A DNA stretch of 48,848 nt from an uncultured Phocaeicola sp. GTDB lineage: Bacteria; Bacteroidota; Bacteroidia; Bacteroidales; Bacteroidaceae. Below, piece after piece: positions 8,154 to 15,885 of the stretch. The translations under genes and the position numbers were made by a program. The notes beneath the pieces are model-generated. The model was not told the DNA's origin. It saw only the letters and a list, made by a program, of their open reading frames with translations, and did not search any database. Location of the stretch: positions 1 to 48,848 of the forward strand of contig CALUIZ010000023.1 in assembly GCA_944320815.1 (NCBI GenBank). Reading direction: 5' to 3'. The first letter of the stretch is position 1. Every line of letters begins with the position of its first letter.

Positions 8154-9158
8154 TCATCCTTCCAAGATTTCTTCAATCCGCCGCAGTTCCTCCTCCGAGA
8201 AACAGGTATTGTCCAGTGCTTTAAGATTGTCGGCCAACTGGTTCACCGAACTGGCCCCGACAATGACCGAAGTCACCAGCCCGTCTTTCAACAGCCATGC
8301 CAGCGACATCTCGGCCAGAGTCTGTCCCCTTTGTCCGGCAAGCTCATTCAAAGCCTTCACTTTGCGCAACACCTCTTCCGTCAAAGCCTCCTTCTTCAGG
8401 AATCCTCCGCGCGCAATGCGTGAATCGTCTGGGATTCCGTCCAGATAGCGGCTTGTCAGCAAGCCTTGGGCCAAGGGAGAGAACGCGATGAATCCCGCAC
8501 CATTTTCCATGGCCTGTGCCAGAATCCCCTGCTTTTCAGGGTCGCGGACCAGCAGACTGTATCTTCCCTGATACAAAAGACACGGCACGTCGTGCGCCTT
8601 CAGATATACATAAGCCCACGCCGCCACATCCAAAGGATACTTCGAGAGTCCCACGTACAATGCTTTTCCCTGACGGACCATATCCACCAGTGCCTGCATC
8701 GTCTCTTCAAGAGGAGTCTCAGGGTCATAGCGGTGGGAATAGAACACGTCCACATATTCCAGATTCATCCGCTTCAGACTCTGGTCCAGACCGGCCATCA
8801 GATGTTTTCTGGACCCCCAGTTCCCATATGGTCCCGGCCACATGTCATGTCCGGCTTTCGTGGAAATGAAAAGCTCGTCACGATAAGGTCTGAACGATGA
8901 TTTCATCACCTGACCAAATGTCTCTTCAGCAGAGCCGTACGGCGGCCCATAGTTGTCGGCCAGATCAAAATACGTGATTCCATGGTCAAACGCATAATGC
9001 AGGATTCTCCTGCCGTTTGCAAGCGTGTCCACGCCCCCGAAATTATGCCAAAGTCCAAGAGATATTTCCGGAAGACAAATGCCGCTCTTTCCGGCACGGC
9101 GATACTTCATGCCGCAGACATAACGGTTTTCGTCTGGAGAATAAACAGATTCTATCAT
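8154..9158 (-). CDS. Aldo/keto reductase, L-glyceraldehyde-3-phosphate reductase (YghZ) type
   Basis: 334 residues from ATG 9158; the longer frame to 9260 adds sequence with no family match and overlaps the promoter. Cytosolic NADPH-dependent reductase of the (beta/alpha)8 AKR fold. The N-terminal MKYRRAGKSGICLPEISLGL followed by WHNFGG is typical of the YghZ/GpR (AKR14) subfamily. Catalytic-type residues are visible: Asp and Tyr in FDLADNYGPPYGSAE, Lys in ISTKAG, and His in VFYSHRYDPETPLEET. The C-terminal cofactor region is SVIVGASSVNQLADNLKAL. Substrate could be L-glyceraldehyde-3-phosphate, methylglyoxal or another aldehyde. Confidence 0.9.
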   Translation of the reverse strand: MIESVYSPDENRYVCGMKYRRAGKSGICLPEISLGLWHNFGGVDTLANGRRILHYAFDHGITYFDLADNYGPPYGSAEETFGQVMKSSFRPYRDELFISTKAGHDMWPGPYGNWGSRKHLMAGLDQSLKRMNLEYVDVFYSHRYDPETPLEETMQALVDMVRQGKALYVGLSKYPLDVAAWAYVYLKAHDVPCLLYQGRYSLLVRDPEKQGILAQAMENGAGFIAFSPLAQGLLTSRYLDGIPDDSRIARGGFLKKEALTEEVLRKVKALNELAGQRGQTLAEMSLAWLLKDGLVTSVIVGASSVNQLADNLKALDNTCFSEEELRRIEEILEG

Positions 9159-9182
9159 AGCAGTTGAAATTTTAGTTCCTGA

Positions 9183-9190
9183 CAAACTTA
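9183..9190 (-). promoter_or_regulatory. -7 box for the aldo/keto reductase
   Basis: TAAGTTTG on the minus strand matches TAnnTTTG, 25 bases upstream of the chosen ATG, and supports the shorter start. Confidence 0.5.
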
Positions 9191-9236
9191 GCGATTTTTC
9201 ATGAACATTCCTCATTATTCTATAGACAGATTTCAC

Positions 9237-9244
9237 TATCTTTG
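9237..9244 (+). promoter_or_regulatory. -7 box for aroA
   Basis: TATCTTTG matches TAnnTTTG, 26 bases before the aroA start codon. No clear -33 element was seen. Confidence 0.55.
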
Positions 9245-9270
9245 CAGTCCAACAAGACAATCATTCAATT

Positions 9271-10500
9271 ATGAAGCGTATATTACTTACTCCGCCTGAA
9301 AGAATCGATGCGGCCATCCAACTGCCTTCTTCAAAAAGCATCTGCAACCGCGTGCTCATCATGAATGCCCTGGCAGAAGGGAACGGTGCCGTGCGGAACC
9401 TTTCAGACTGCGACGATACGCAAGTGATGACCGACGCGTTGCGGGACATGCCTCCCGTCATTGACATCAAAGCCGCAGGAACAGCCATGCGCTTCCTCAC
9501 GGCATATCTTTCCGTGACGGAAGGCACACACACCATTACCGGCACGGCACGCATGCAGCAACGTCCCGTCAAAGTGCTGGTAGACGCATTGCGTGCGTTG
9601 GGTGCCCGGATACGGTACACGGCCAACGAAGGATTTCCGCCACTGGAAATCACCGGACAAAAGCTGGATTTAAGTGAAATATCCCTTCCAGGGGACATCA
9701 GTTCGCAATATATCTCTGCACTTCTGATGATAGGGCCGGTCCTGAAAAACGGACTGAGGCTTACCCTGACTAACGAAATCATCTCCCGCCCGTATATCGA
9801 CCTCACACTGAGTCTGATGAAAGAATTTGGCGCAGAGGCAGGATGGGTTTCCGAAAACAGGCTGGAAGTGGCTCCACAGCCCTACAAGCCACGTCCCTAT
9901 TATGTTGAAAGTGATTGGAGCGCGGCATCTTATTGGTATGAAGCAGTCGCTTTGTCAGAAGAAGCCACCGTCACACTTCCCGGTCTGTTCAGGAACAGCC
10001 TTCAGGGAGATGCCAAAGTGGCGGAACTGTTCGAGAAATTAGGTGTACACACCCTCTACAATGAAGACTCTGTTACCCTTCAGAAACAGGAACCGTCTGT
10101 CCTGCATCTGGAATACGACTTTGTAAACCAGCCTGACCTGGCACAGACATTCGTCGTGACATGTGTCATGCTGGGTATGCCGTTCCGTTTTTCAGGGCTT
10201 CAAAGCCTGAAGATAAAGGAAACTGACCGCATGTCCGCACTGATTACAGAAATGAAGAAACTGGGATATATACTCCTCGAAGAGGAAGGGTCTACCCTTA
10301 CATGGAGGGGAAACCGATGCAGAAAAACGGAGAAACCCGTCATCGACACTTACGAAGACCATCGTATGGCCATGGCTTTTGCGCCCGCCTCACTCAAACT
10401 GAAAGAACTTCGGATAAACAATCCGGAAGTCGTGTCGAAATCTTACCCTGACTATTGGGGAGATCTGTCTGCGGCAGGATTTCAAATCACGGAAGAATAG
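9271..10500 (+). CDS. aroA: 3-phosphoshikimate 1-carboxyvinyltransferase (EPSP synthase)
   Basis: 409 residues. Transfers enolpyruvate from PEP to shikimate-3-phosphate, the sixth step of the shikimate pathway. Visible motifs are the substrate-binding LPSSKSICNR near residue 20, GTAMRFLTAYLS near 70, the central PGDISSQYISALLM, and the C-terminal KETDRMSALITEM and TYEDHRMAMAFAP. It is shorter than the about 427-residue enterobacterial enzyme, as is usual in Bacteroides. The N-terminal NGG-type motif common in other EPSP synthases is not obvious. It is followed 5 bases later by a small membrane-protein gene. Confidence 0.96.
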   Translation: MKRILLTPPERIDAAIQLPSSKSICNRVLIMNALAEGNGAVRNLSDCDDTQVMTDALRDMPPVIDIKAAGTAMRFLTAYLSVTEGTHTITGTARMQQRPVKVLVDALRALGARIRYTANEGFPPLEITGQKLDLSEISLPGDISSQYISALLMIGPVLKNGLRLTLTNEIISRPYIDLTLSLMKEFGAEAGWVSENRLEVAPQPYKPRPYYVESDWSAASYWYEAVALSEEATVTLPGLFRNSLQGDAKVAELFEKLGVHTLYNEDSVTLQKQEPSVLHLEYDFVNQPDLAQTFVVTCVMLGMPFRFSGLQSLKIKETDRMSALITEMKKLGYILLEEEGSTLTWRGNRCRKTEKPVIDTYEDHRMAMAFAPASLKLKELRINNPEVVSKSYPDYWGDLSAAGFQITEE

Positions 10501-10505
10501 CTGCC

Positions 10506-10925
10506 ATGTGGATATTGATTCTTGTTCTTGCAGGAGTGGCTCTTTTCGGACTGGTGGCCGGCTATTTCTATAACCGGAGTATCCGGAAGAAGATAGCCAG
10601 GGGGGAACTCAGTGAAGAGCCGTCACTGAAAACCATTGACGGAGAATGCTGCGGCCAACATGCCGTGTGCGAGAAGGAAAGTCTTCTGGCCGCAGTAAGC
10701 AGACAGATAGAATATTATGACGACGAAGAACTGGACCGCTTCAAGGGCCGTGAGGCCGGCAGCTATACGGAAGAAGAGATCAACGAGTTCCGAGACATCA
10801 TGTACACCATGAAGGAAGAGGAAGTGGCCGGATGGTGCCGCAGTCTGCAGCTCAGAGGAGTGGAATTCCCTGACGGACTGAAGGACGAACTTTTCCTGAT
10901 AGTCGGAGAAAGACGAACCCATTAA
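10506..10925 (+). CDS. Small single-pass membrane protein of unknown function
   Basis: 139 residues from ATG 10506. One N-terminal membrane helix (WILILVLAGVALFGLVAGYF) is followed by a short basic stretch (NRSIRKKIARG) and a soluble, acidic helical domain. The soluble part holds a CCGQHAVCEKES motif with three cysteines and the segment YYDDEELDRFKGREAGSYTE. No family is recognised. The 5-bp spacing after aroA implies co-transcription. The cysteine cluster could bind a metal, but this is not shown. Confidence 0.8.
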   Translation: MWILILVLAGVALFGLVAGYFYNRSIRKKIARGELSEEPSLKTIDGECCGQHAVCEKESLLAAVSRQIEYYDDEELDRFKGREAGSYTEEEINEFRDIMYTMKEEEVAGWCRSLQLRGVEFPDGLKDELFLIVGERRTH

Positions 10926-10931
10926 TCTTCC

Positions 10932-11021
10932 ATGAGCCAATCACAATCATTCATACCATGCTCAGACCAAACGCTGAAATGCGGACTGCAATCCGGTTCC
11001 GCACACACATTTACACACTAG
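10932..11021 (+). CDS. Possible 29-residue small protein or leader peptide
   Basis: ATG at 10932 opens a 29-codon frame ending TAG at 11021, 7 bases before the metal permease start. It nearly fills the gap between the two genes. It contains two Cys and two His (C10, C17, H25, H29). No ribosome-binding signal distinguishes it, and it may be chance. Confidence 0.25.
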   Translation: MSQSQSFIPCSDQTLKCGLQSGSAHTFTH

Positions 11022-11028
11022 ATAGCAT

Positions 11029-11859
11029 ATGGACTTGTTTGAACTGTTTCAATACACTTTTTTCCAACACGCATTGCTGGGCAGTCTGTTTGCCAGCATT
11101 GCATGCGGAATCATCGGCACCTACATCGTGACCCGGAGACTGGTATTCATCAGCGGAGGAATCACCCATGCCTCTTTCGGAGGTATCGGCATCGGACTCT
11201 ATGCCGGAATCCCGCCCGTCGTCACTGCAGCTGTCTTTTCCGTACTGTCGGCATTCGGTGTCCAGTGGTTGAGCAAACGGAACGACATGCGCGAAGATTC
11301 CGCCATCGCGGTGTTCTGGACATTCGGAATGGCCGTAGGCATCATATTCAGCTTCCTCGCCCCCGGCTTCACTCCCGATCTGTCATCTTATCTGTTCGGC
11401 AACATTCTGACCATCACTGACGGAGACATCTGGCTGCTCGCCGCCCTGAGCGTCGCACTCGCCCTATTCTTCGGACTCTTTTTCCGCCCGATTCTGGCCA
11501 TCGCCTTCGACCGCGAATTCGCCCGCTCCCAACGGATGCCTGTCACCTTCTTCGAATATCTCCTTATGATGTTCATCGCACTGACCATCGTGGCCTGTCT
11601 GCGCATGGTAGGCATCGTTCTGGCCATCTCGCTCCTCACCCTTCCGCAAATGACGGCAAATCTCTTCACCTACAGTTTCAAACGAATCATCTGGCTGTCC
11701 ATTCTGGTCGGGTATGCCAGTTGCATAGGAGGACTGTTCCTGTCATACAGTCTGCAAGTGCCGTCGGGAGCTTCCATCATCTTTGTTTCCATACTTCTTT
11801 ATGCGGGAGCCAAAGTCGGGAAGACCTTGTCGGTCCATAAAAAAAGAACATGTGCCTGA
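11029..11859 (+). CDS. ABC-3 family metal ABC transporter permease (ZnuB/MntB type)
   Basis: 276 residues with about eight membrane helices. The family signature is clear: ACGIIGTYIVTRRLVFISGG near the N-terminus, then ITHASFGGIGIGLYAG, and the late CLRMVGIVLAISLLTLPQMT. Proteins of this family form the membrane channel for zinc, manganese or iron uptake with an ATPase and a periplasmic binding protein, neither of which is encoded nearby. It may partner with subunits elsewhere on the chromosome. Metal specificity is not determinable. The C-terminus is short and basic (HKKRTCA). Confidence 0.9.
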   Translation: MDLFELFQYTFFQHALLGSLFASIACGIIGTYIVTRRLVFISGGITHASFGGIGIGLYAGIPPVVTAAVFSVLSAFGVQWLSKRNDMREDSAIAVFWTFGMAVGIIFSFLAPGFTPDLSSYLFGNILTITDGDIWLLAALSVALALFFGLFFRPILAIAFDREFARSQRMPVTFFEYLLMMFIALTIVACLRMVGIVLAISLLTLPQMTANLFTYSFKRIIWLSILVGYASCIGGLFLSYSLQVPSGASIIFVSILLYAGAKVGKTLSVHKKRTCA

Positions 11860-11899
11860 GCATTTAACGGATACTTCACTCCGGTTCCATTTTTTATTG

Positions 11900-11907
11900 T
11901 AACTTTG
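11900..11907 (+). promoter_or_regulatory. -7 box for tsaE
   Basis: TAACTTTG matches TAnnTTTG, 23 bases before the tsaE ATG. Confidence 0.55.
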
Positions 11908-11930
11908 CACCCTGATAAATTGACAGAAAA

Positions 11931-12353
11931 ATGGAAATAAAAATCACTTCACTCGACAATATCCATGAGGCCGCCAGACAATTCATCACGGCCATGGGAG
12001 ACAACACAGTCTTTGCATTCTACGGCAAGATGGGAGCGGGAAAAACCACATTCATCAAGGCGGTCTGCGAAGAGCTGGGAGTGACCGACGTAATCAACTC
12101 CCCCACATTCGCCATCGTCAACGAATACCGCTCGGACAAGGACGGAGAACTGATCTATCATTTCGACTTCTACCGCATCAAGAAACTGGAAGAGGTGTAC
12201 GACATGGGATACGAGGACTATTTCTACTGCGGTGCGCTCTGCTTCATCGAATGGCCCGAACTTGTGGAAGAACTTCTGCCGGGCGATGCCGTGAAGGTCT
12301 GCATCGAAGAACAGGAAGACGGCTCACGCACAGTACGTTTCGACGCTGAATAA
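11931..12353 (+). CDS. tsaE: tRNA threonylcarbamoyladenosine biosynthesis ATPase TsaE
   Basis: 140 residues, normal family length. P-loop ATPase needed with TsaB, TsaC and TsaD for t6A37 modification of ANN-decoding tRNAs in the cytosol. Walker A is GKMGAGKTT at 32-40. The TsaE-specific [10 protein letters not shown] and HFDFYRI motifs follow, then CFIEWPEL, the Walker B-like region. It is followed 3 bases later by a small membrane protein. Confidence 0.96.
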   Translation: MEIKITSLDNIHEAARQFITAMGDNTVFAFYGKMGAGKTTFIKAVCEELGVTDVINSPTFAIVNEYRSDKDGELIYHFDFYRIKKLEEVYDMGYEDYFYCGALCFIEWPELVEELLPGDAVKVCIEEQEDGSRTVRFDAE

Positions 12354-12356
12354 TCC

Positions 12357-12578
12357 ATGCTGTTCCATTACATCATACAGGCTTTGTTCGTCCTTGTAGG
12401 ACTGCTGGCCATATTGGCCGCCGTCTTCAACTGGGACTGGTTCTTCACGGCGCAGAACTCGCAGTTCATCGTGAAAAACGTAGGCCGCAGACAGGCCCGT
12501 TTGTTTTATGCCGCACTGGGATGTCTGATGATTGCTACAGGGGTGTTCTTCTTCCTGTCCGTACGAGGAATCGCATAA
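12357..12578 (+). CDS. Small two-helix membrane protein, immunity-17-like family
   Basis: 73 residues with two membrane helices (about 4-24 ALFVLVGLLAILAAV; about 50-70 FYAALGCLMIATGVFFFL). A conserved-looking middle follows the first helix: FNWDWFFTAQNSQFIVKNVG and then RRQARLFY. Proteins of this shape in Bacteroides are often placed in the Imm17 family, named from toxin-immunity predictions. No toxin gene is adjacent, and it is co-transcribed with tsaE (3-bp gap), so an immunity role is doubtful here. Confidence 0.75.
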   Translation: MLFHYIIQALFVLVGLLAILAAVFNWDWFFTAQNSQFIVKNVGRRQARLFYAALGCLMIATGVFFFLSVRGIA

Positions 12579-12594
12579 AATTCACAAAGATATT

Positions 12595-12637
12595 AACAGG
12601 CTGTTGATAACTTTTCCACAGTTATCAACAGCCTGTT
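12595..12637. terminator. Bidirectional terminator between imm17-like gene and rnhB
   Basis: A perfect 18-bp stem (12595-12612 with 12620-12637) with a 7-base loop lies between convergent genes. A T-rich stretch follows on the plus strand (TTTCATTTCATTC). The stem and loop contain TGTTGATAA, TTTTCCACA and TTATCAACA, which resemble DnaA boxes (TTATNCACA). Confidence 0.8.
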
Positions 12638-12642
12638 TCATT

Positions 12643-13257
12643 TCATTCACATTCCCCAAAGTCAAACGAAAGCTGCCCGTCGCCCAACAGGTTGAAAGAC
12701 AGACGATGATAAGGTGTCGTGCCGTACTCTCTGATTGCCTCCCGGTGCTTCTTTGTAGGATAACCCTTGTTTTTCTTCCAGTCATACACCGGAAATTCCT
12801 CCGCCAGACGGTTCATATAGTCATCACGGTAAGTCTTCGCCAGAATGGAGGCCGCCGCAATGGAAAGATATTTCCCGTCGCCTTTCACCACTGCAGTGTG
12901 CGGAATGCCCGGATAAGGGTTGAAACGGTTCCCGTCTATCAGCAAATGCTGAGGACAAATTTTCAGCCGGGCCACCGCCCGGTGCATGGCCTCAAACGAA
13001 GCGTTCAGGATGTTTATCTTGTCTATCTCCGCCGGTTCCACGACACCCACCGCCCAGGCCAGCGCATTCTCCTCCACCACCACACGCAGTTCATAACGCT
13101 GCCTTTCGGTCAGTTTCTTCGAATCGTCGAGCATTTCGTTCCTGAAACCGGGAGGAAGAATGACCGCAGCGGCAAACACGGCTCCGGCCAAACATCCGCG
13201 GCCAGCCTCATCGCATCCGGCCTCCACCAAATCTTCATGCATGTAAGGAAGCAACAT
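12643..13257 (-). CDS. rnhB: Ribonuclease HII
   Basis: 204 residues. Cleaves RNA in RNA-DNA hybrids and starts removal of single ribonucleotides from DNA. The type-2 RNase H signature is present: [20 protein letters not shown] with the catalytic Asp-Glu pair near residues 16-17, then [14 protein letters not shown], the [20 protein letters not shown] block, and [17 protein letters not shown]. The start follows shortly upstream of the first strand, as in other Bacteroides enzymes. Monocistronic with its own -7 box. Confidence 0.96.
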   Translation of the reverse strand: MLLPYMHEDLVEAGCDEAGRGCLAGAVFAAAVILPPGFRNEMLDDSKKLTERQRYELRVVVEENALAWAVGVVEPAEIDKINILNASFEAMHRAVARLKICPQHLLIDGNRFNPYPGIPHTAVVKGDGKYLSIAAASILAKTYRDDYMNRLAEEFPVYDWKKNKGYPTKKHREAIREYGTTPYHRLSFNLLGDGQLSFDFGECE

Positions 13258-13281
13258 AAGCTATCTTTTAGAATCAGTGCG

Positions 13282-13289
13282 CAAAGCTA
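13282..13289 (-). promoter_or_regulatory. -7 box for rnhB
   Basis: TAGCTTTG on the minus strand matches TAnnTTTG, 25 bases upstream of the rnhB ATG. Confidence 0.5.
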
Positions 13290-13359
13290 CGCCTTTTCCC
13301 CGTTCCGGGAAAATTCTGCCGCAACTATTTTCACACAATGCCCTTCCGGAAACAGCCTC

Positions 13360-13427
13360 TTGTTCCATCCGGAACAAAGGGATATTCCAACACAGACAAC
13401 AGCCTGTTTTCCGGAAAGGAACAGGCT
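13360..13427. repeat. Two adjacent inverted repeats upstream of the M20 deacetylase gene
   Basis: TTGTTCC (13360-13366) pairs with GGAACAA (13371-13377). AGCCTGTTTT (13401-13410) pairs with GGAACAGGCT (13418-13427), allowing two G-T pairs, and the palindromic TTCCGGAA lies in its loop. Both lie between the divergent -7 boxes of rnhB and the deacetylase, so they are outside either transcript and could be protein-binding sites. No regulator is assigned. Confidence 0.4.
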
Positions 13428-13469
13428 CTTCCTTCCGAAAAAACTGAAGAAACTTTCAAATCTTTTTTT

Positions 13470-13477
13470 TACCTTTG
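13470..13477 (+). promoter_or_regulatory. -7 box for the M20 deacetylase gene
   Basis: TACCTTTG matches TAnnTTTG, 23 bases before the ATG and preceded by a run of Ts. Confidence 0.55.
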
Positions 13478-13500
13478 CTCCAGAATAAAAACAACAATCC

Positions 13501-14565
13501 ATGACAGACACCGCCTATTACACTTCGGAAGCACTGACATTGCTTCATTCGCTCATCGGCATTCCATCAATAAGCCGCGATGAAGAAGCGGCTGCCGATT
13601 TTCTGCAGAACTACATTGAGGAAACCGGAATCATGACCGGACGTTCGGGCAACAACATCTGGTGCATGAGTCCGAATTTTGACATGAACAAACCGACCAT
13701 CCTGCTCAACTCGCACATCGACACCGTAAAGCCCGTGAACGGATGGCGCAAGCAGCCGTTCACTCCCAAGAGCGAAAACGGCAAACTGTACGGACTGGGG
13801 AGCAATGACGCAGGGGGAAGCGTGGTGTCGCTTTTTCAGGCATACCGTTATCTGAGCACCACAGAACAGAGCTACAATCTGATTTTTCTGGCATCGTGCG
13901 AGGAAGAGGTGTCGGGAAAAAACGGAATTGAAAGCGTACTGCCCCAGCTCCCTCCCATCGCGCTGGGCATAGTAGGCGAACCGACCGAGATGAATCCCGC
14001 CGTCGCCGAAAAAGGACTGATGGTGCTGGACATCACCGCCCGCGGGAAATCAGGCCATGCCGCCCGAGAAGAGGGCGAGAATGCCATCTACAAGATGCTG
14101 TCCGACATCGAATGGTTCCGTTCCTACCGTTTTCCGAAAGAATCGCCTCTGCTCGGACCGGTCAAGATGAGCGTCACGCAAATCAGTGCGGGCACCCAGC
14201 ACAATGTGATTCCGGACCTGTGCAATGCGGTGGTAGACATCCGCACCAACGAATGCTATACCAACCAGGAAGTGTTCGAGGAAGTCTGCAGGCATATCTC
14301 AAGCGAGGCGAAGGCCCGCTCATTCCGCCTCAACTCATCAAGCATCTCCACCGACCATCCCTTCGTGCGGCGTGCAACGGAACTGGGAAAGACACCTTTC
14401 GGTTCCCCCACCCTGTCCGACCAGGCACTCATGCCATTCCCGTCGGTCAAGATTGGTCCCGGAAAGTCGTCGCGTTCACACACCGCCGACGAATACATCA
14501 TGATCAGTGAAATTGAAGAAGCCGTCGCCCTTTATATCGAGATTCTTGACGGTCTGAAAATTTAA
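13501..14565 (+). CDS. argE: M20-family deacetylase, probable N-acyl-ornithine deacetylase
   Basis: 354 residues. Zinc-dependent M20 metallohydrolase. Metal-site motifs are visible: LLNSHIDTVKPVNGWRKQPF (first His-Asp), YGLGSNDAGGSVVSLFQAY (bridging Asp), LASCEEEVSGKNG (catalytic and metal Glu), GIVGEPTEMNPAVAEKGLMV, and the late GPGKSSRSHTADEYI (His). The central dimerisation domain begins near ITARGKSGHAAREEGENA. The best family match is ArgE, which frees ornithine from its N-acyl form in arginine synthesis. Bacteroides are known to use N-succinyl intermediates, so the acyl group here may be succinyl. No other arg genes are adjacent, so the pathway role is inferred. Confidence 0.8.
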   Translation: MTDTAYYTSEALTLLHSLIGIPSISRDEEAAADFLQNYIEETGIMTGRSGNNIWCMSPNFDMNKPTILLNSHIDTVKPVNGWRKQPFTPKSENGKLYGLGSNDAGGSVVSLFQAYRYLSTTEQSYNLIFLASCEEEVSGKNGIESVLPQLPPIALGIVGEPTEMNPAVAEKGLMVLDITARGKSGHAAREEGENAIYKMLSDIEWFRSYRFPKESPLLGPVKMSVTQISAGTQHNVIPDLCNAVVDIRTNECYTNQEVFEEVCRHISSEAKARSFRLNSSSISTDHPFVRRATELGKTPFGSPTLSDQALMPFPSVKIGPGKSSRSHTADEYIMISEIEEAVALYIEILDGLKI

Positions 14566-14603
14566 GAGGAAGGACACGGAGACAGGTTCGACGACGGCCA
14601 TCA

Positions 14604-15884
14604 TTACCGTGCAATCCAGAGTTCAGGGTTGAGCTTGGCAGTTTCCTTGCGCAACTGGAAATGGAGCACGGTATTTCCGTCTGAATCGGTATTCACCTGT
14701 CCCAGAATATCTTTTGTCTTCACCGGGCTTCCCTTCTTCACCCGCACGGACGAAAGATTGCAATAGACGGAAATATAGCTTCCATGCCGTACCAGCACAT
14801 TGGTCAGTCCGTTGTATTGGAACACCGCCGACACCTCTCCGTCGAAAATGACACGTGCATATGCTCCCGGCTTTCCCTTGATATCTATCCCCTTGTTGTC
14901 CAGACGCACATTACGGAGTCCCTTCACCTCATATTTCCCATAATGTCCGACCACCACATAAGGCCCCGTAATCGGAACAGGAAGGATGCCTTTGTTGCGT
15001 TCAAACACACCCGAAAGACGGCGGTTCTCCGAATCCACCTTATAGGCTTCCATCTTGCCGGCTTTTACAGAAGCCACATCCCCTCCCTTTCCTGGAGCAG
15101 CCTCCTTCGTCGCACTTTTTTTCCTGCGCGCCTCTTCTTCCGCACGTTTCCGCGCACTTTCTATCTCAATCTCTATCAGGCGGTCGATTTCCGCATTCAG
15201 TTTGTCAGCCGAACGGCGTTTTCTGTTCAGCTCTGCCTGAATCCCCTTCTGTTTCTTCTGCAGACTCTGCAGAAGTGCCTTCCACTCCTTCTCCTGCTCT
15301 TCCAGCTTACGCTTTTCCTCTTCGCCCTGCTTCAGCAACTCCTCCTTGGCCTTACGGCTGGCGATCAGGGTATTCCTTTTGTCCGCCACTTGTTTCTGTT
15401 TGCGCTGCACCTGCATTCCCTGCAGACGCTGGTAATCGGCATACTCACGCACATAACGCATACGACGGTACATCTGGCTGAAATTATCTGCCGAAAGAAT
15501 GAACATCAGCTTTTCCTGGACAGATTTGTTCCGATACATATAGCGCACAGACTGTTCATATTTCCGACGCTTTTCCTTCAGTTCCTTCTCCAGAGAGGCC
15601 AGCTCCGCCCTCAGTCTGTCGATTTCCTGCTGGACAGACTTCACGTCTGCTTCAATGGCCTGCACATATCTCTTCCGCTCTTCTATCTGGCCAGAAAGCA
15701 GAGCCAGATTTGCCAGTTGGCTTTTCACATCCTTCCTGGCAGACTGCAGCATCGTTTCCGACTCCGCTATCTGCCGGCGCAACTCATTGCGCTGCTTTTC
15801 CAGCTGACGGATTTTCCGCGTGGTCTGAGCTTCGCCCTCCGTCGCACACATGCAAACCAACAATATGACAAGAAGATACCTCAT
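14604..15884 (-). CDS. EnvC-like murein hydrolase activator (degenerate LytM domain)
   Basis: 426 residues. Signal peptide (LLVILLVCMCATEGEAQ), long coiled coil at about 20-265 (KIRQLEKQRNELRRQIAESE and KEKRRKYEQSVRYMYRNKSV), and a C-terminal LytM/M23 domain at about 305-425. The zinc-binding residues of active M23 peptidases look lost: DNKGIDIKG has no His before the GIDI core, and VLHFQLRKE keeps only one His of the HxH motif. This fits EnvC/NlpD-type activators, which switch on amidases during cell separation but do not cut peptidoglycan themselves. Last gene of the dut operon, starting one base after the DUF4292 stop. Confidence 0.88.
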   Translation of the reverse strand: MRYLLVILLVCMCATEGEAQTTRKIRQLEKQRNELRRQIAESETMLQSARKDVKSQLANLALLSGQIEERKRYVQAIEADVKSVQQEIDRLRAELASLEKELKEKRRKYEQSVRYMYRNKSVQEKLMFILSADNFSQMYRRMRYVREYADYQRLQGMQVQRKQKQVADKRNTLIASRKAKEELLKQGEEEKRKLEEQEKEWKALLQSLQKKQKGIQAELNRKRRSADKLNAEIDRLIEIEIESARKRAEEEARRKKSATKEAAPGKGGDVASVKAGKMEAYKVDSENRRLSGVFERNKGILPVPITGPYVVVGHYGKYEVKGLRNVRLDNKGIDIKGKPGAYARVIFDGEVSAVFQYNGLTNVLVRHGSYISVYCNLSSVRVKKGSPVKTKDILGQVNTDSDGNTVLHFQLRKETAKLNPELWIAR

Positions 15885-15885
15885 C

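Noticed and set aside
12583..12590. TATCTTTG on the minus strand, a perfect -7 box antisense to the immunity-17-like gene
   Set aside because: It lies directly behind a strong terminator with no -33 element, and such 8-mers arise often in AT-rich gaps.
12626..13409. CAACAGCCTGTTT present on both sides of rnhB (12626 and 13397), suggesting a mobile-element footprint
   Set aside because: Each copy is half of a separate hairpin, rnhB is a housekeeping gene, and there is no transposase or target-site pattern. Probably chance.
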